From Symsagittifera roscoffensis (Eukaryota; Xenacoelomorpha; Acoela; Convolutidae), in NCBI RefSeq assembly GCF_963678635.1, contig NC_087067.1, forward strand, positions 17,311,018 to 17,375,017: a stretch of DNA of 64,000 nt, in the 5' to 3' direction. The notes beneath the pieces are model-generated. The model searched no databases. It was given only the letters and a program-made list of their open reading frames with translations, and was not told where the DNA came from. Shown here one piece after another: positions 63,782 to 64,000 of the stretch. The first letter of the stretch is position 1; every line of letters begins with the position of its first letter. Made by a program: the position numbers and the translations under genes.

Positions 63782-64000
63782 CTTCTTGTCATGTCCTGAT
63801 TTGAATTTAATTAACAACTGGATTCATTTTGATAAGGATGAGAAGCTAGGAGTTGGGGGAAAGGGTTGATCCATCTTCGATGGAGATGATGATTTTTATC
63901 TACTGAACAAAAACAATAGTAATATAATAAATAGTAGTAACCCTGTTTTTAGGAGTGACCTCGTGGTCTGGGGATACTGAGACCCAGCCATGAGCTCACT

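Larger units (their letters stand above)
39349..64000 (+). mobile_element. Giant Ty3-type LTR retroelement (decayed, right end beyond window)
   Basis: A plus-strand element of more than 24.6 kb. The order is left terminal repeat (39349 to at least 41229), long leader, gag, protease, reverse transcriptase, RNase H, integrase with a GPF module, a spacer, a second very long coding region, and the right terminal repeat (from 62104, cut at 64000). RT before integrase with the GPF module is the Ty3 order. The left repeat starts with AAGCACGG, not TG, right after unrelated sequence, so it is either 5' truncated or the tail of an upstream copy in tandem. I could not fix the inner LTR border, primer site or target duplication because the right repeat leaves the window. 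Several stops and indels show that this copy is inactive. Confidence 0.85.
62104..64000 (+). repeat. Right terminal repeat (cut by window end)
   Basis: Matches 39349-41229. It contains the C-terminal codons of the accessory frame, the third small open frame, the second copy of the CCTTCCGGATT stem-loop (63675-63739) and the TATA-like box (63767-63774). It was still matching the left repeat at the last base of the window. Confidence 0.88.

Noticed and set aside
1-64000. CRISPR array or bacterial operon structure
   Set aside because: Tandem repeats here are of satellite, LTR or leader type without regular spacers, and the coding content is eukaryotic retroelement.

Overview
The window looks like a repeat-dominated stretch of an invertebrate animal genome. 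The evidence is an AT-rich non-coding background, Ty3-type LTR retrotransposons, a decayed protein-primed family-B DNA polymerase of the Polinton/Maverick type, hAT-like miniature elements, and no host gene that I can recognise. The Ty3 and polymerase sequence types remind me of aquatic invertebrates, perhaps cnidarians, but that is a weak impression and not a placement. A 200-base run of N at 34793-34992 marks an assembly gap, so the two halves of the window may not be directly adjacent in the genome.

Left part (1-34792): a tandem array of a non-coding, AT-rich unit of about 7.4 kb (a macrosatellite). Unit 1 is 1-6738, unit 2 is 6739-12087, and unit 3 is 12088-19497, which is full length at 7410 bases. 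Unit 4 is 19498-23435 continuing at 31219-34792. Units 1 and 2 are joined by a deletion, and unit 2 has further internal deletions. Each unit carries two diverged copies of a roughly 420-base MITE (A and B) and a tRNA-like, SINE-like block on the minus strand. Unit 4 is split by a 7.8 kb LTR retrotransposon (23436-31218, minus strand) with LTRs of about 2.3 kb, a 5-bp target duplication, a broken gag, a protease, and no reverse transcriptase or integrase. At its far end unit 4 breaks into ~447-bp tandem sub-repeats that run into the gap.

Middle (34993-39257): a decayed family-B DNA polymerase (plus strand) with an internal tandem duplication and a recognisable C-terminal end.

Right part (39349-64000): a giant Ty3-type LTR retroelement on the plus strand, more than 24.6 kb and cut by the window edge. 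Its left terminal repeat (39349 to at least 41229) matches the right end of the window. A long leader rich in repeated stem-loop motifs is followed by gag-protease in one frame (44434-48276), then RT, RNase H, a long acidic linker, integrase and a GPF module (48309-53453) in other frames. After a 570-base spacer lies a second coding region of about 2,200 codons (54023-60709), with no function I can name, whose C-terminus lies inside the terminally repeated sequence. Gag-pol and this second region both carry scattered stop codons and small indels, so this copy is dead, but the coding layout is still readable. The last 1.77 kb of the second region plus its 3' flank is tandemly duplicated (59747-61515 and 61516-63283).

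The most unusual items are the giant accessory coding region of the Ty3 element, the family of CCTTCCGGATT/AATCCGGAAGG stem-loops in its leader, an 11-mer (TGTCCGGGGAG) that recurs in the terminal repeat and in coding sequence in different frames, and a cluster of AGGTCA half-sites in the LTR of the smaller element.
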